64,000 nucleotides of DNA from NCBI GenBank assembly GCA_910579685.1, contig CAJTVN010000004.1:1-64000 (forward strand). The letters are read 5' to 3'. Each line of letters opens with the position of its first letter. The first letter of the stretch is position 1. The notes beneath the pieces are model-generated. The model did not search any database. It had not been told where the DNA came from and saw only the letters and a list, made by a program, of their open reading frames with translations. This document shows, piece after piece, positions 8,391 to 16,214 of the stretch. This stretch comes from an uncultured Lachnospiraceae bacterium. GTDB lineage: Bacteria > Bacillota > Clostridia > Lachnospirales > Lachnospiraceae. Made by a program: the position numbers and the translations under genes.

Positions 8391-9920
8391 ATGACCCTGC
8401 TGTTGGTGGACGACGAATTTCATGTGCGGAAAAAGCTTCGGGACAAAATTGACTGGAACGCTCTCGGGATTGATCTTCTGCTGGAGGCGGACGACGGGAT
8501 CAGAGGATACGAGACCGCACTGCAGCATAAAATCGATATTCTCATCTCCGATATCCGCATGCCGCGGATGAGCGGAATGGAGATGGCGGAAAAAATCAGG
8601 GCGCTGTATCCGGACTGCGTCATCCTCTTTCTCAGTGGCTATTCCGACAAGGAATATCTGCGCTCCGCAATCTCCCTCCACGCCCATTCCTATATCGACA
8701 AGCCGGTATCGCCACTGCAGGTGGCGGAGGCGGTGAAAGAGGCGGCAGCCTACTGCGATCACATGCAGAATTCCTCCATCTTCGCCTCCAAAATCAAAGA
8801 AAGCCGTCTGGCAAGAATGCTCTGCTGCCCAAAGCCCGAACCGGAAGCTCTCTTTCGCCTTCTTGCGGACTGCGCCCTCACTCCCGTGCATTTTTCGGAT
8901 TCCCGGACAATCCTGCTAAAGAGCCTTGCCCCGGAGGGGATCCCCTCCGGCCTGTCCTTGAAGATTGGGGAGCTTTTTGAGCAGAGCGGCCTGCGCTGCA
9001 TCCTTGGGGATACCCGCGAATCCTTTCTCGTCATACACCTTCTTTCCGACGAGGGGCGGCTGGTCTCCATGCTTTCCCGCTCCTTTTTGTGCTCGCTCCT
9101 TAAGCGGATCTCCTATCTGCTGAAAAATCAGTCCTGGTTTATTGCCGTCGGGGAGCTTTCGGAAACCATACAGGAGGTGTACCTCTCCTATCAGTCCGCA
9201 GTGATTGCCCTGCAGCAGAACTTCTTTCTGGGAACCAATACCGTCTCCTTTGCCGGGGAGAGGCAGGCAGGCGAATTCCATCCGGACGATAGCTTTTGCA
9301 AGGAGCTTTTAAGCTCCATCAAGCAGAGGGATGAAAGGGAATGTTTTCGTCTTCTGGACCTGCTCTATGGGGCGTATCAGAGCCATCCCTGCACACTGGT
9401 GAGCGTCGTGCGGGAAAACTATTATCTCTGCCTTTCCCAGCTGTTCCAGCACTGTATCTACCACCACACCCCTTTTCCATCCGCCAGCAGCAAACAGCTT
9501 TGGGACGTGATCGCCTCCGCCCAAACCTTAAAGGAGCTCCACCAGGTGGCCGTGAACCTGTATCAGTCCTATTTTGATTTTATCCGGGAAAACCAGGCCC
9601 AGCTTTCCGTCTCCGGCAATATACGCAGGCTGGTGGAACAGAATTACCAGAATCCCTCCCTTGGGCTTCCGTTTCTGAGTGAAAGCCTCGGATTGTCACA
9701 GTCTTACATCAGCCAGCTGTTCAAACAGGAAACCGGGAATACCATCAATCAGTATATTATCTCCTACCGGATTGACATGGCCTCCTCCCTGCTTTTGAAA
9801 ACCGACCGCAAAGTTTCCGAGATTGCCTTAAGCTGCGGCTTTCCGGATCAAAATTATTTTGCCAAGCTTTTTAAAAAATGTACGGGTATGACTCCCACCG
9901 AATACCGGGGATATGTCTGA
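8391..9920 (+). CDS. YesN-type response regulator with AraC DNA-binding domain
   Basis: Start ATG 8391 follows GGGAGGATTTTTT; a TTG five codons upstream is less likely. The 509-residue protein has an N-terminal receiver with acidic pocket (VDDE), phospho-acceptor Asp in ILISDIRMPRMSGME (about residue 54) and conserved Lys in YIDKPVSP. A long linker domain follows. The last 100 residues form an AraC-type double helix-turn-helix (LSQSYISQLFKQETGNTINQ; ISYRIDMASSLL). It is cotranscribed with the YesM-type kinase 18 bases downstream and probably controls the divergent uptake operon. Confidence 0.93.
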   Translation: MTLLLVDDEFHVRKKLRDKIDWNALGIDLLLEADDGIRGYETALQHKIDILISDIRMPRMSGMEMAEKIRALYPDCVILFLSGYSDKEYLRSAISLHAHSYIDKPVSPLQVAEAVKEAAAYCDHMQNSSIFASKIKESRLARMLCCPKPEPEALFRLLADCALTPVHFSDSRTILLKSLAPEGIPSGLSLKIGELFEQSGLRCILGDTRESFLVIHLLSDEGRLVSMLSRSFLCSLLKRISYLLKNQSWFIAVGELSETIQEVYLSYQSAVIALQQNFFLGTNTVSFAGERQAGEFHPDDSFCKELLSSIKQRDERECFRLLDLLYGAYQSHPCTLVSVVRENYYLCLSQLFQHCIYHHTPFPSASSKQLWDVIASAQTLKELHQVAVNLYQSYFDFIRENQAQLSVSGNIRRLVEQNYQNPSLGLPFLSESLGLSQSYISQLFKQETGNTINQYIISYRIDMASSLLLKTDRKVSEIALSCGFPDQNYFAKLFKKCTGMTPTEYRGYV

Positions 9921-9938
9921 GATCAGAAAGGGGTATGC

Positions 9939-11756
9939 ATGAATATCATTCGAAAATTAAAGCTGTATTATCTGTACGACATGAAGATGGAGTATAAGCT
10001 GCTGTTTTCCCATCTTGCGCTTTCCGTGCTGGCCATTCTCCTTGTGACCATCCTTCTGTACACCAATTCCGCGGGCATCCTGGAAAGAAAGCTTCTGGGC
10101 TCCGCACAGGCCACCTCCGAGAAGATTATTCTGTCCCTGGAAAATCTGATTCAGAAATATGACAATATGACCTACAGCTTTTCCATGATGGAGACCGTCA
10201 CGGATCTTTTTTCCCATCCGGGAGACGACTATGACTACAACCGGATCCGCAAGGATCGCACGGACTTTGAGACCGCCATGTTTTCCTGTATTCCCCTGCA
10301 GATCCGAAACTCCGTCCCGGACTGCGATATTTACGTCTATTTCCAGGATTCGTTTCCGTACTTTAATGACCAGAGACGCTATTTCACCTATTCCTCCATC
10401 CAGCAGGAAGAATGGTTTCGCCACATCTACGACACCTACCGGGAAAACCGCACCTCCTTTTTTATCCTTCCGCAAAGGCCTGGCGCCAAAGAGGACGGAG
10501 AGATGCCGCACATGTCCATTGCCCGGGTAATGCCGGACAAGACGTATTATCCCTCGCCGCTTGCCATATTAAAGCTGGACTTTCCGGAAAGCTATCTGAA
10601 CGAGGCCATCAGCCTTGGCAGCTTTGACAATGCCCTCACCTTCCTTGTGGACAGCGGATCCGACCGGCTGCTCTCCCTCTCCGACGCCTCCGGAAAGGCG
10701 CTCTGTCAGGAGCTTCTTGCCTGCGGGCCGGATGAGGGCCTTCCTATGCCGGATGCCTGGCAGCAGTACCGTCTGGAGGGAACCGACTATTTCGTGATCC
10801 GCCAGCCCCTGCCCTCCTACCCGCTGACCCTGATCACCATGCTTCCTGCAAAAAGCCTGCTCAGCGAATATTATGTCCACCGGAACTTCACGTTTCTCAT
10901 CGGAGGAATCCTCATCCTGTTCTGCCTGTTTCTCTCCACGCTCCTTTCCAAAACCATGTCCGTTCGCATCATCCGTCTCACCTCCCGCATGAAGCAGGTA
11001 AAAAAGGGAGACCTGGTTCCCCTTCCCTCCTCCATTATCCAGGGAAGGGACGAGATCGGCGAGCTCACCGGCACCTACAATTATATGATCCGTTCCATGG
11101 AGGAGCTGATCGAAAAAGAGTATCTGCTGGGACAGGAGACGAAAAATGCCGAGCTTCGGATCCTTCAGGCGCAGATCAACCCTCATTTTCTCTACAATAC
11201 GCTGGACATGATCCAGTGGTTCGCCGAGGAGGGAATGCTCTCGCAGATCGAGGAGGCCGTATCCTCCCTTGCCACCTTCTACCGGCTCAGCTTAAGCAAC
11301 GGAAAGGAATTTATTCCCCTGCGGGAGGAAATCGAGCATGTGCGCTCTTATATCCGCCTGCAGCGCCTTCGTTTTCCCGATACCTTTCTGTATGAGGAGG
11401 ATCTGGATCAGGAGCTTCTGGATTATCCGGTTCCCAAGACGATCCTGCAGCCTCTCGTGGAAAACGCCATCACCCATGGCCTGCAGGAAAGCAGGCGAAT
11501 CCCGGGACACCTGTGTATCCGGATCGAGAGACAAAAGCACCGCACGATCCGGATCAGCATTCTGGACGACGGGGTGGGCATGAAGGATTTTTCCCGGATT
11601 CCGGAGAGCAGAAGCGGGCACGGCTTTGGCATCTCCAACGTTTCCTCCCGTCTTTTTCTGCTCTACGGCCCATCCTTCGGTTTGGATTTCCAAAAAAATA
11701 CTCCGGAGGGAACCGCCGCCATTGTGCGGATTCCCATTCCGGAGCCTTTTATCTGA
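9939..11756 (+). CDS. YesM-type sensor histidine kinase
   Basis: The 605-residue membrane kinase has a transmembrane helix near residues 20-42, a large extracellular sensor (about 43-305), a second helix (about 308-330), HAMP, and the His_kinase block QAQINPHFLYNTLDMIQWF with the phospho-acceptor His near residue 417. The HATPase_c domain contains ENAITHGLQESRR and DDGVGMKDFSR. GAAAGGGG precedes the ATG at 9939. It presumably senses a sugar or the loaded binding protein and phosphorylates the upstream AraC-type regulator. It converges with the SDR gene with only 20 bases between them. Confidence 0.93.
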   Translation: MNIIRKLKLYYLYDMKMEYKLLFSHLALSVLAILLVTILLYTNSAGILERKLLGSAQATSEKIILSLENLIQKYDNMTYSFSMMETVTDLFSHPGDDYDYNRIRKDRTDFETAMFSCIPLQIRNSVPDCDIYVYFQDSFPYFNDQRRYFTYSSIQQEEWFRHIYDTYRENRTSFFILPQRPGAKEDGEMPHMSIARVMPDKTYYPSPLAILKLDFPESYLNEAISLGSFDNALTFLVDSGSDRLLSLSDASGKALCQELLACGPDEGLPMPDAWQQYRLEGTDYFVIRQPLPSYPLTLITMLPAKSLLSEYYVHRNFTFLIGGILILFCLFLSTLLSKTMSVRIIRLTSRMKQVKKGDLVPLPSSIIQGRDEIGELTGTYNYMIRSMEELIEKEYLLGQETKNAELRILQAQINPHFLYNTLDMIQWFAEEGMLSQIEEAVSSLATFYRLSLSNGKEFIPLREEIEHVRSYIRLQRLRFPDTFLYEEDLDQELLDYPVPKTILQPLVENAITHGLQESRRIPGHLCIRIERQKHRTIRISILDDGVGMKDFSRIPESRSGHGFGISNVSSRLFLLYGPSFGLDFQKNTPEGTAAIVRIPIPEPFI

Positions 11757-11776
11757 TACCTGGTCTGCGGCGGCCT

Positions 11777-12553
11777 TTAGAGCCCGCCGTAAAGCTTCTT
11801 TTTCTGCTGGCGGGCCGCAATCTTCACATACAGGGATCTGGGAAGGAATCTTCCCCCGAGCATGGCGGCCTGCATCAGGCGGGTGGGGATGATCATCACC
11901 TGCCGCTTCGCCATCTGTTCCAACGCATACGCCGCACAGTACCCGGCGCTGATGCCCTTTAGGGCGAATTCCACGTTGGCCACACTGTTAAACTCCGTGT
12001 CCACCGGCCCGGGGCAGAGGCACCCCACATACACACGGCTCCCTTCCTCCCGAAGCTCCTCGGCCACTGCCTGGGTCAGGCTGGCGACATAGGATTTCGT
12101 GGCATAGTAGGTCGCCATATAGGGGCCTGCGGGCATAAGCCCCGCAGAAGATGCCACGTTCAGGATATAGCCGCCTCCCGCCTTCCGCATCTGCCTGAGC
12201 ATAAGCTTCATCAGAATGTGCAGCGCCTTCACATTGAGCTGCACCATATCCATTTCCTTGGCAAGATCCGTCTCCACAAATCTCCCGCAGTCGCCAAAGC
12301 CCGCATTATTGATGAAGATCCCGACCTTCCTCTCCCTCAGCTGATCCATGACGCGGTAACATTCCTCTTCCCTTGACAGATCCGCCTCCATGACCACGCA
12401 GTCCGTCTTAAGCTCCTTTGCCAGCCTTTCCAGACGATCCCGCCGTCTTGCCACCAGCACAAGGGGAAAACCCTTTGCAGAGAGCCTTCTGGCAAACTCC
12501 GCGCCGATCCCCGCACTGGCCCCTGTGATTACCGCATATCTCTTATTTGACAT
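11777..12553 (-). CDS. Short-chain dehydrogenase/reductase
   Basis: A classical SDR of 258 residues. The NAD(P)-binding motif is TGASAGIGAEFARRL (about residues 10-24), the structural NNAG is NNAGFGDCGRF, and the catalytic Ser-Tyr-Lys set is seen in VASSAGLMPAGPYMATYYAT followed by KSY. The basic residues after the second strand (ARRRDRL) suggest NADP(H) preference. The substrate is unknown; relatives reduce diverse ketones. It is the last gene of a - strand operon containing DUF2164 and an unknown protein. Confidence 0.9.
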   Translation of the reverse strand: MSNKRYAVITGASAGIGAEFARRLSAKGFPLVLVARRRDRLERLAKELKTDCVVMEADLSREEECYRVMDQLRERKVGIFINNAGFGDCGRFVETDLAKEMDMVQLNVKALHILMKLMLRQMRKAGGGYILNVASSAGLMPAGPYMATYYATKSYVASLTQAVAEELREEGSRVYVGCLCPGPVDTEFNSVANVEFALKGISAGYCAAYALEQMAKRQVMIIPTRLMQAAMLGGRFLPRSLYVKIAARQQKKKLYGGL

Positions 12554-12559
12554 AATCTT

Positions 12560-12673
12560 TCATCCTTTCATAATATGCCCGATGTTTCCCTCGCCGGCAA
12601 ACGTGCCCCTGTCCGAAAAATCCTGCTCTCTCGGGATCCAGAGCAGCTCGTTCTCATCGCCGAAGATCTCCAC
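12560..12673 (-). CDS. Candidate 37-residue small protein
   Basis: A GTG at 12673 preceded by AAGGAG (7-base spacing) opens a frame of 37 codons, beginning VEIFGDENELLWIPREQDFS and ending IGHIMKG. The stop TGA lies 7 bases before the SDR start and overlaps its ribosome binding region, a spacing typical of coupled genes. It fills the DUF2164-SDR gap almost exactly. I recognise no family. It could also be a chance frame. Confidence 0.35.
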   Translation of the reverse strand: MEIFGDENELLWIPREQDFSDRGTFAGEGNIGHIMKG

Positions 12674-12702
12674 CTCCACTCTCCTTCTCTTTGGGCTCCC
12701 TT

Positions 12703-12942
12703 TCACGGCAGTTCCCTGTACAGCGCATAATAATCCGATTCCATATTTCCCGCATAAGTCTCGTAGAATCTCTTTGCGTCGTCCAGCGCTTTGTTGTAGA
12801 TCCGTTTTCCCAGCATGTCCTGGAAAAAGTCAAGAATATTCCCCGTCCCGATGATCCCAAGCTCCAGATCATGTTCCTGCCTGAAAAACTCCGCAATCTC
12901 ATCACACATCTGTCTTTTTTCTTCCTCGCTGAATGAATTCAT
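12703..12942 (-). CDS. DUF2164 family protein
   Basis: A 79-residue acidic protein. The start is chosen at the second of two tandem ATGs (12942), which puts GGGAGG at 5-base spacing and overlaps the stop codon of the upstream gene. The family pattern is visible: FSEEEKRQMCDEIAEFFRQE at the N-terminus, then ILDFFQDMLGKRIYNKALDDA. DUF2164 proteins are small helical proteins of unknown function. Translation is probably coupled to the 168-residue protein upstream. Confidence 0.8.
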   Translation of the reverse strand: MNSFSEEEKRQMCDEIAEFFRQEHDLELGIIGTGNILDFFQDMLGKRIYNKALDDAKRFYETYAGNMESDYYALYRELP

Positions 12943-13448
12943 CATATCCTCCCGTAAATCTCCTCGCATATTTTGGCAAATTCTTCCCCCGATGCGTCCA
13001 GCTCTTCTTCCTCCATGTAGGGCTCGCCGCCTCGCACTCCCTCTCTCACAATGCAGGGGCCGTCCATATAGTATCCCTCGTAATCGTAATCCGCAGCCTT
13101 TGCGCTGGTAATCAGCTCTGCCAGTGCGTCCGCAGCCCGCGCACTGTCCGCATCCTGTTCTCCCCCGATGGCCGGACCGGTGGGACCGCTGTAGACCTGA
13201 AGATAGATCTCTTTTCCGTCCTCCCCTGCCGCAAGGATGCAGTAAGCATACTGATCCTCCAGATTTTTTGTCACATACAGCGGCTCGCCAAACAGCGTTT
13301 TCAGCTGTCCCAGGCACAGAGTGCTTCCTCCCTGATAAGCCCAGGCCCCCGCCTCCGGCCCCAGAATATTCCGGATCTTGGATGTTCCCGTCATGGTCCT
13401 GCTCATGGTCTGTATATCCTGCGCCTTAAATTCATACTTTGTCCCCAT
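12942..13448 (-). CDS. Unknown 168-aa protein
   Basis: I do not recognise this protein. It has no signal peptide or membrane helix. The N-terminus (YEFKAQDIQTMSRTMTGTSK) is polar, followed by a glycine-rich middle that looks like mixed alpha/beta (ILAAGEDGKEIYLQVYSGPT). The C-terminus is strongly acidic (EEEELDASGEEF). It is the first gene of the operon with DUF2164, a possible small protein and the SDR, and its stop codon overlaps the DUF2164 start. Confidence 0.7.
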   Translation of the reverse strand: MGTKYEFKAQDIQTMSRTMTGTSKIRNILGPEAGAWAYQGGSTLCLGQLKTLFGEPLYVTKNLEDQYAYCILAAGEDGKEIYLQVYSGPTGPAIGGEQDADSARAADALAELITSAKAADYDYEGYYMDGPCIVREGVRGGEPYMEEEELDASGEEFAKICEEIYGRI

Positions 13449-13572
13449 AGCTTCCTTCCCTTCCCGTAGTCTTTCATACGTTGCATATCGGCAGCGCTAA
13501 AATAATACTAACTTATTTTCCCGCATTTGTCACTTTTTATATTCCCGAAACGTGTATATGATAGAAGCAGGG

Positions 13573-13764
13573 TTACGATTCACAGCCATCTGAAAATCAG
13601 CAGCCAGATTCATCAAGCTTGCTTGTAAGAAGCTGGCTGCTGACTTTCAGGTGACTGGAAGCAGTCACTCCACCCACATAAGCAAAACAGAAAGCCGCTA
13701 AGCGGCGGCAGACAGCGCAGCTGGCTGGTTTTGCGCATGTGAGCGGAGAGGCTGTGAATCGTAA
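13573..13764. repeat. 192-nt multi-stem structured element (leader RNA or MITE-like repeat)
   Basis: A perfect 15-bp inverted repeat closes the element: TTACGATTCACAGCC at 13573-13587 with GGCTGTGAATCGTAA at 13750-13764. Inside it are an 18-bp arm pair with one mismatch (13590-13607 with 13633-13650), a perfect 7-bp hairpin GTGACTG-GAAG-CAGTCAC (13651-13668), and GCCGC-TAA-GCGGC near 13694. No conserved protein reads through it. It ends 59 bases before the sigma-factor start, so it would form a highly folded leader of that mRNA if transcribed from upstream. No known riboswitch is recognised. Confidence 0.7.
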
Positions 13765-13823
13765 AAAACGAGCGCTCGCCTGCCCACAAAGCGCCCATAC
13801 GGGCCGCTTCGGAGGAACAACCT

Positions 13824-14294
13824 GTGAATAAAAAAAGTGAAACCCAGATACAGCGTGTGATTGCGGCTTACGGCGATCTTCTTTACCGCAGCGCTTATGT
13901 CCTTCTGGCAAATCCTGACGATATCCAGGACGTGCTGCAGGAAGTTTTTTTGAAATACATGGACAAAGCGCCTGCGTTTCAAAACGAAGATCACGAAAAA
14001 GCCTGGCTGATCCGCGTGACAGTCAACCTGTGCAAGGATTTTCTGCGCTTTAACCGGCGCCATGCCTATGTCAGTCTGGAGCAGCTGGACGCCCCATGCG
14101 AGATCCGGGAGGATCACGGGATCATGAAGGAGGTGCTTTCGCTTCCTTCCAAATATAAGACGGTACTTCTTCTTTATTATATCGAGGGATACCGGCTGAA
14201 GGAAATTTCCCGGATTCTCGGCATTTCCGAAAGCGCAGTAAAAAAACGCCTGCAGAGGGGAAAAGAAGCATTAAAACAAAAATTAACCGAATAA
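13824..14294 (+). CDS. ECF-type RNA polymerase sigma factor
   Basis: The 156-residue protein starts with GTG 13824, 8 bases after GGAGG. Region 2 contains NPDDIQDVLQEVFLKYMDKA (core and -10 binding). Region 4 is the helix-turn-helix LKEISRILGISESAVKKRLQ followed by RGKEALK, which reads the -35 box. It redirects RNA polymerase, most likely in response to an envelope signal relayed by the membrane protein encoded 14 bases downstream. The 5' region is unusually structured. Confidence 0.93.
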   Translation: MNKKSETQIQRVIAAYGDLLYRSAYVLLANPDDIQDVLQEVFLKYMDKAPAFQNEDHEKAWLIRVTVNLCKDFLRFNRRHAYVSLEQLDAPCEIREDHGIMKEVLSLPSKYKTVLLLYYIEGYRLKEISRILGISESAVKKRLQRGKEALKQKLTE

Positions 14295-14308
14295 CAGGAG
14301 GTCTGTTT

Positions 14309-14848
14309 ATGAGATACGAAGAACTGAAAGACAGTATTAAAAAAATCGCCATGCCACAGCAGATGAAAGAAAACCTGATAAACGGCTGTAGGAGCCGCCG
14401 TCATACGGACAACTTCCGGTTCAGGCATTCCAGAGCGGCCGCAGCCCTCCTTACCGCCGCAGCCATGCTGCTCACCGTAAGCATGCCCGCCTACGCCGCC
14501 TATGATCTTTACCAGACAAAAAATCTGGCCGTGTTTTTCGACTATGACATAGAAAGGGAACAGATCGACGAGCTGGGCGAAGCCCTTTCTGCCATGGACG
14601 GAATCGTCTCCGTGCGCTTTGTCAGCGCCGACGATGCCTGGAAGGACTTTGCCGAAAACTATCTCACTGAAGAGCTTGCCGCTTCTTTTGACACAAATCC
14701 CCTGGCGGATTCCGCTAATTACGAAGTGACCGTGGGGCTTGGCGCAGACACTCAGGCAGTACGGGAACAGATCCTGCAGCTTGCTGGCGTGCGGCGTCTT
14801 GCGGATCGGTATGAGCAAAAAGAGGGCAAGACGGCCGCCGGAAAGTAA
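14309..14848 (+). CDS. Membrane protein with FtsX-like extracellular domain; probable anti-sigma factor
   Basis: This 179-residue protein follows the sigma gene by 14 bases with AGGAGG before its ATG. Residues 1-40 are a basic cytoplasmic segment (MRYEELKDSIKKIAMPQQMK) of the type seen in clostridial anti-sigma proteins; no zinc-binding His-Cys motif is present. One helix follows (about 44-65). Residues 70-170 resemble the FtsX extracellular domain: NLAVFFDYDIEREQIDELGE, then IVSVRFVSADDAWKDFAENY. FtsX itself has four helices and activates wall hydrolases; here only one helix remains. I infer an anti-sigma factor whose sensor has been borrowed from FtsX. Confidence 0.7.
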   Translation: MRYEELKDSIKKIAMPQQMKENLINGCRSRRHTDNFRFRHSRAAAALLTAAAMLLTVSMPAYAAYDLYQTKNLAVFFDYDIEREQIDELGEALSAMDGIVSVRFVSADDAWKDFAENYLTEELAASFDTNPLADSANYEVTVGLGADTQAVREQILQLAGVRRLADRYEQKEGKTAAGK

Positions 14849-14934
14849 CTTATAGGATATTTTCTGCGCACAGAGGCGTAACAGAATTGACGGAAGCGGG
14901 AAATTATGCCATATTATACATGGAGGTAATTTTG

Positions 14935-15195
14935 ATGTTCAAAATAAATCCATATCGTCCCGGTGTCGGATTAACGCCCGCTTATCTGGCCGGAAGAGAT
15001 GACGATATTCTGGCAGTTGATCAAATGTTCGAAGCGCTTAAAATGAATATTCCCCCAGCAGTCCATTATTTTCAGTGGACTGCCGGGGGCTGGAAAAACC
15101 GTATTGATAAACAGACTTCAAAAAATGCGGAGGAATACAGTCAGTGGTGCCACAGCCAAAGTTTTGAAGAAAACAACACAGAAAGAAAGGAACAT
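14935..15195 (+). pseudogene. Frameshifted, truncated P-loop ATPase
   Basis: ATG 14935 follows TGGAGGTAATTTTG. The first 38 residues (MFKINPYRPGVGLTPAYLAG and on) match the start of clostridial AAA ATP-binding proteins. The Walker A box GLPGAGKTVLINRL then appears in the +1 frame. The switch falls in a run of five C's after AATATT; with four C's the frame would read NIPQQSIIFSGLPGAGKT. A second apparent slip in an A6 run returns the frame to KNAEEYSQW. The rest of the ATPase is missing and the acetyltransferase gene starts at 15201. Confidence 0.7.
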
Positions 15196-15200
15196 TGACA

Positions 15201-15671
15201 ATGGAAATCAGAAGAGCAAAAGAACAGGACATGAACGGAATCAACGCTTTGTTAATGCAGGTCTGCCTGGTACATCACAAAGGCAGGCCGGATCTTTTTA
15301 AATACGGGGCGAAAAAATACACGGACAAGCAGCTCCTCGAAATCATTTACGACGACAAGCGCCCCATCTTCGTGGCGGTAAACGAAAAAGAGGAGGTTCT
15401 CGGCTATGCCTTCTGCGTCTTTCAGCAGCACATAGACAACAACATCCTCACGGACATCAAAACGCTGTACATCGACGATCTGTGCGTGGACGAGACCATC
15501 CGCGGGCAGCACATCGGCAGGCGCCTCTATGAGGAAGTCTTGTCCTTTGCCAGAAAAAGCGGCTGCTACAACGTGACCCTGAATGTCTGGTCCTGCAACG
15601 AGAGCGCCATGAAATTTTACGAGGCCTGCGGCTTAAAGCCCCAGAAGGTGGGAATGGAAACCCTCCTGTAA
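15201..15671 (+). CDS. GNAT family N-acetyltransferase
   Basis: Start ATG 15201 is preceded by GAAAGGAAC; an in-frame TTG two codons earlier is less likely. The 156-residue protein has the GNAT fold in order: strand pair (PIFVAVNEKEEVLGYAFCVF), the IDDLCVDETIRGQHIGRRLY block carrying the acetyl-CoA pyrophosphate loop (RGQHIG), and the C-terminal LNVWSCNESAMKFYEACGLK. It acetylates an amine of unknown identity. It is an intact gene between two sets of remnants. Confidence 0.9.
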   Translation: MEIRRAKEQDMNGINALLMQVCLVHHKGRPDLFKYGAKKYTDKQLLEIIYDDKRPIFVAVNEKEEVLGYAFCVFQQHIDNNILTDIKTLYIDDLCVDETIRGQHIGRRLYEEVLSFARKSGCYNVTLNVWSCNESAMKFYEACGLKPQKVGMETLL

Positions 15672-15689
15672 GGTGTCCTGGCATGCTAA

Positions 15690-15850
15690 CCCACGCCCGC
15701 CAGGCTTCGCACCGATAAAAATCGTCGCCACGCCGCAGGCCTGCATCAGGATTTCCTGCATCTGCCTTTTGAGGCCGTTCTTCAGACGCAGCCCAATCAG
15801 GCCGCCTGCCGCCACAGCCGCCGTATTGATCAGCGTTCCCAGCCCAGGTT
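15690..15850 (-). pseudogene. N-terminal fragment of a DUF554 membrane protein
   Basis: The - strand reads GLGTLINTAAVAAGGLIGLR followed by LKNGLKRQMQEILMQACGVATIFIG, the usual start of DUF554 proteins. The membrane domain is cut after about 50 residues and unrelated residues follow, ending at 15633. There is no clear start codon at the family position. Confidence 0.65.
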
Positions 15851-15956
15851 TTCCGCACCCTGTCGGATGATATCCCTCAAGCACCCGGCCGCAAATTTCT
15901 TATCCTTGAACTTCTTTTTGGTACTGGAAACCTCCATATCCATCACGCTCTTAGAA
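15843..15956 (-). pseudogene. Short C-terminal-like gene fragment
   Basis: Reading on the - strand from about 15945, MDMEVSSTKKKFKDKKFAAG and then CLRDIIRQGAENLGWER-stop are found directly upstream of the DUF554 remnant. The composition resembles the C-terminal tail of HD-domain hydrolases, but the match is weak. I list it as a remnant because it is embedded in other remnants. Confidence 0.3.
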
Positions 15957-16095
15957 GGCCATTACCTTTAATACCGCATCCAGCGCAGTCAATCGTTTAG
16001 TCGATGCCGGTGTCCTGCTGCAAACATCTGATACCAGCCGAAACCGTACTTTTGCCTATGAAGTATATCTTGATATTCTGCGCAGAGGAACTTGA
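15955..16095 (+). pseudogene. C-terminal remnant of a Fic family protein
   Basis: The + strand reads NTASSAVNRLVDAGVLLQTS followed by DTSRNRTFAYEVYLDILRRG-T-stop at 16093-16095. This is the winged-helix tail found at the C-terminus of many Fic proteins. The catalytic Fic core (HPFxxGNGR) is absent. It shows that a Fic gene was once present and has been deleted. Confidence 0.6.
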
Positions 16096-16196
16096 AATTA
16101 CAGCGAACAAAGGCCCTGTTCCTACAGGGAATGAGCTATCACGGCATCGCAAAGCTGCTTGCTGACCGCCGTTCAGCTATTCAATGTATCATGTAA
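16092..16196 (+). pseudogene. Helix-turn-helix fragment resembling a transposase start
   Basis: The frame reads LKLQRTKALFLQGMSYHGIA then KLLADRRSAIQCIM-stop. This resembles the N-terminal helix-turn-helix of IS transposases (ALxLxGxSYxxIAKLL). No further transposase sequence follows. Confidence 0.4.
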
Positions 16197-16214
16197 TGTA
16201 TTCCGAATATTCGT

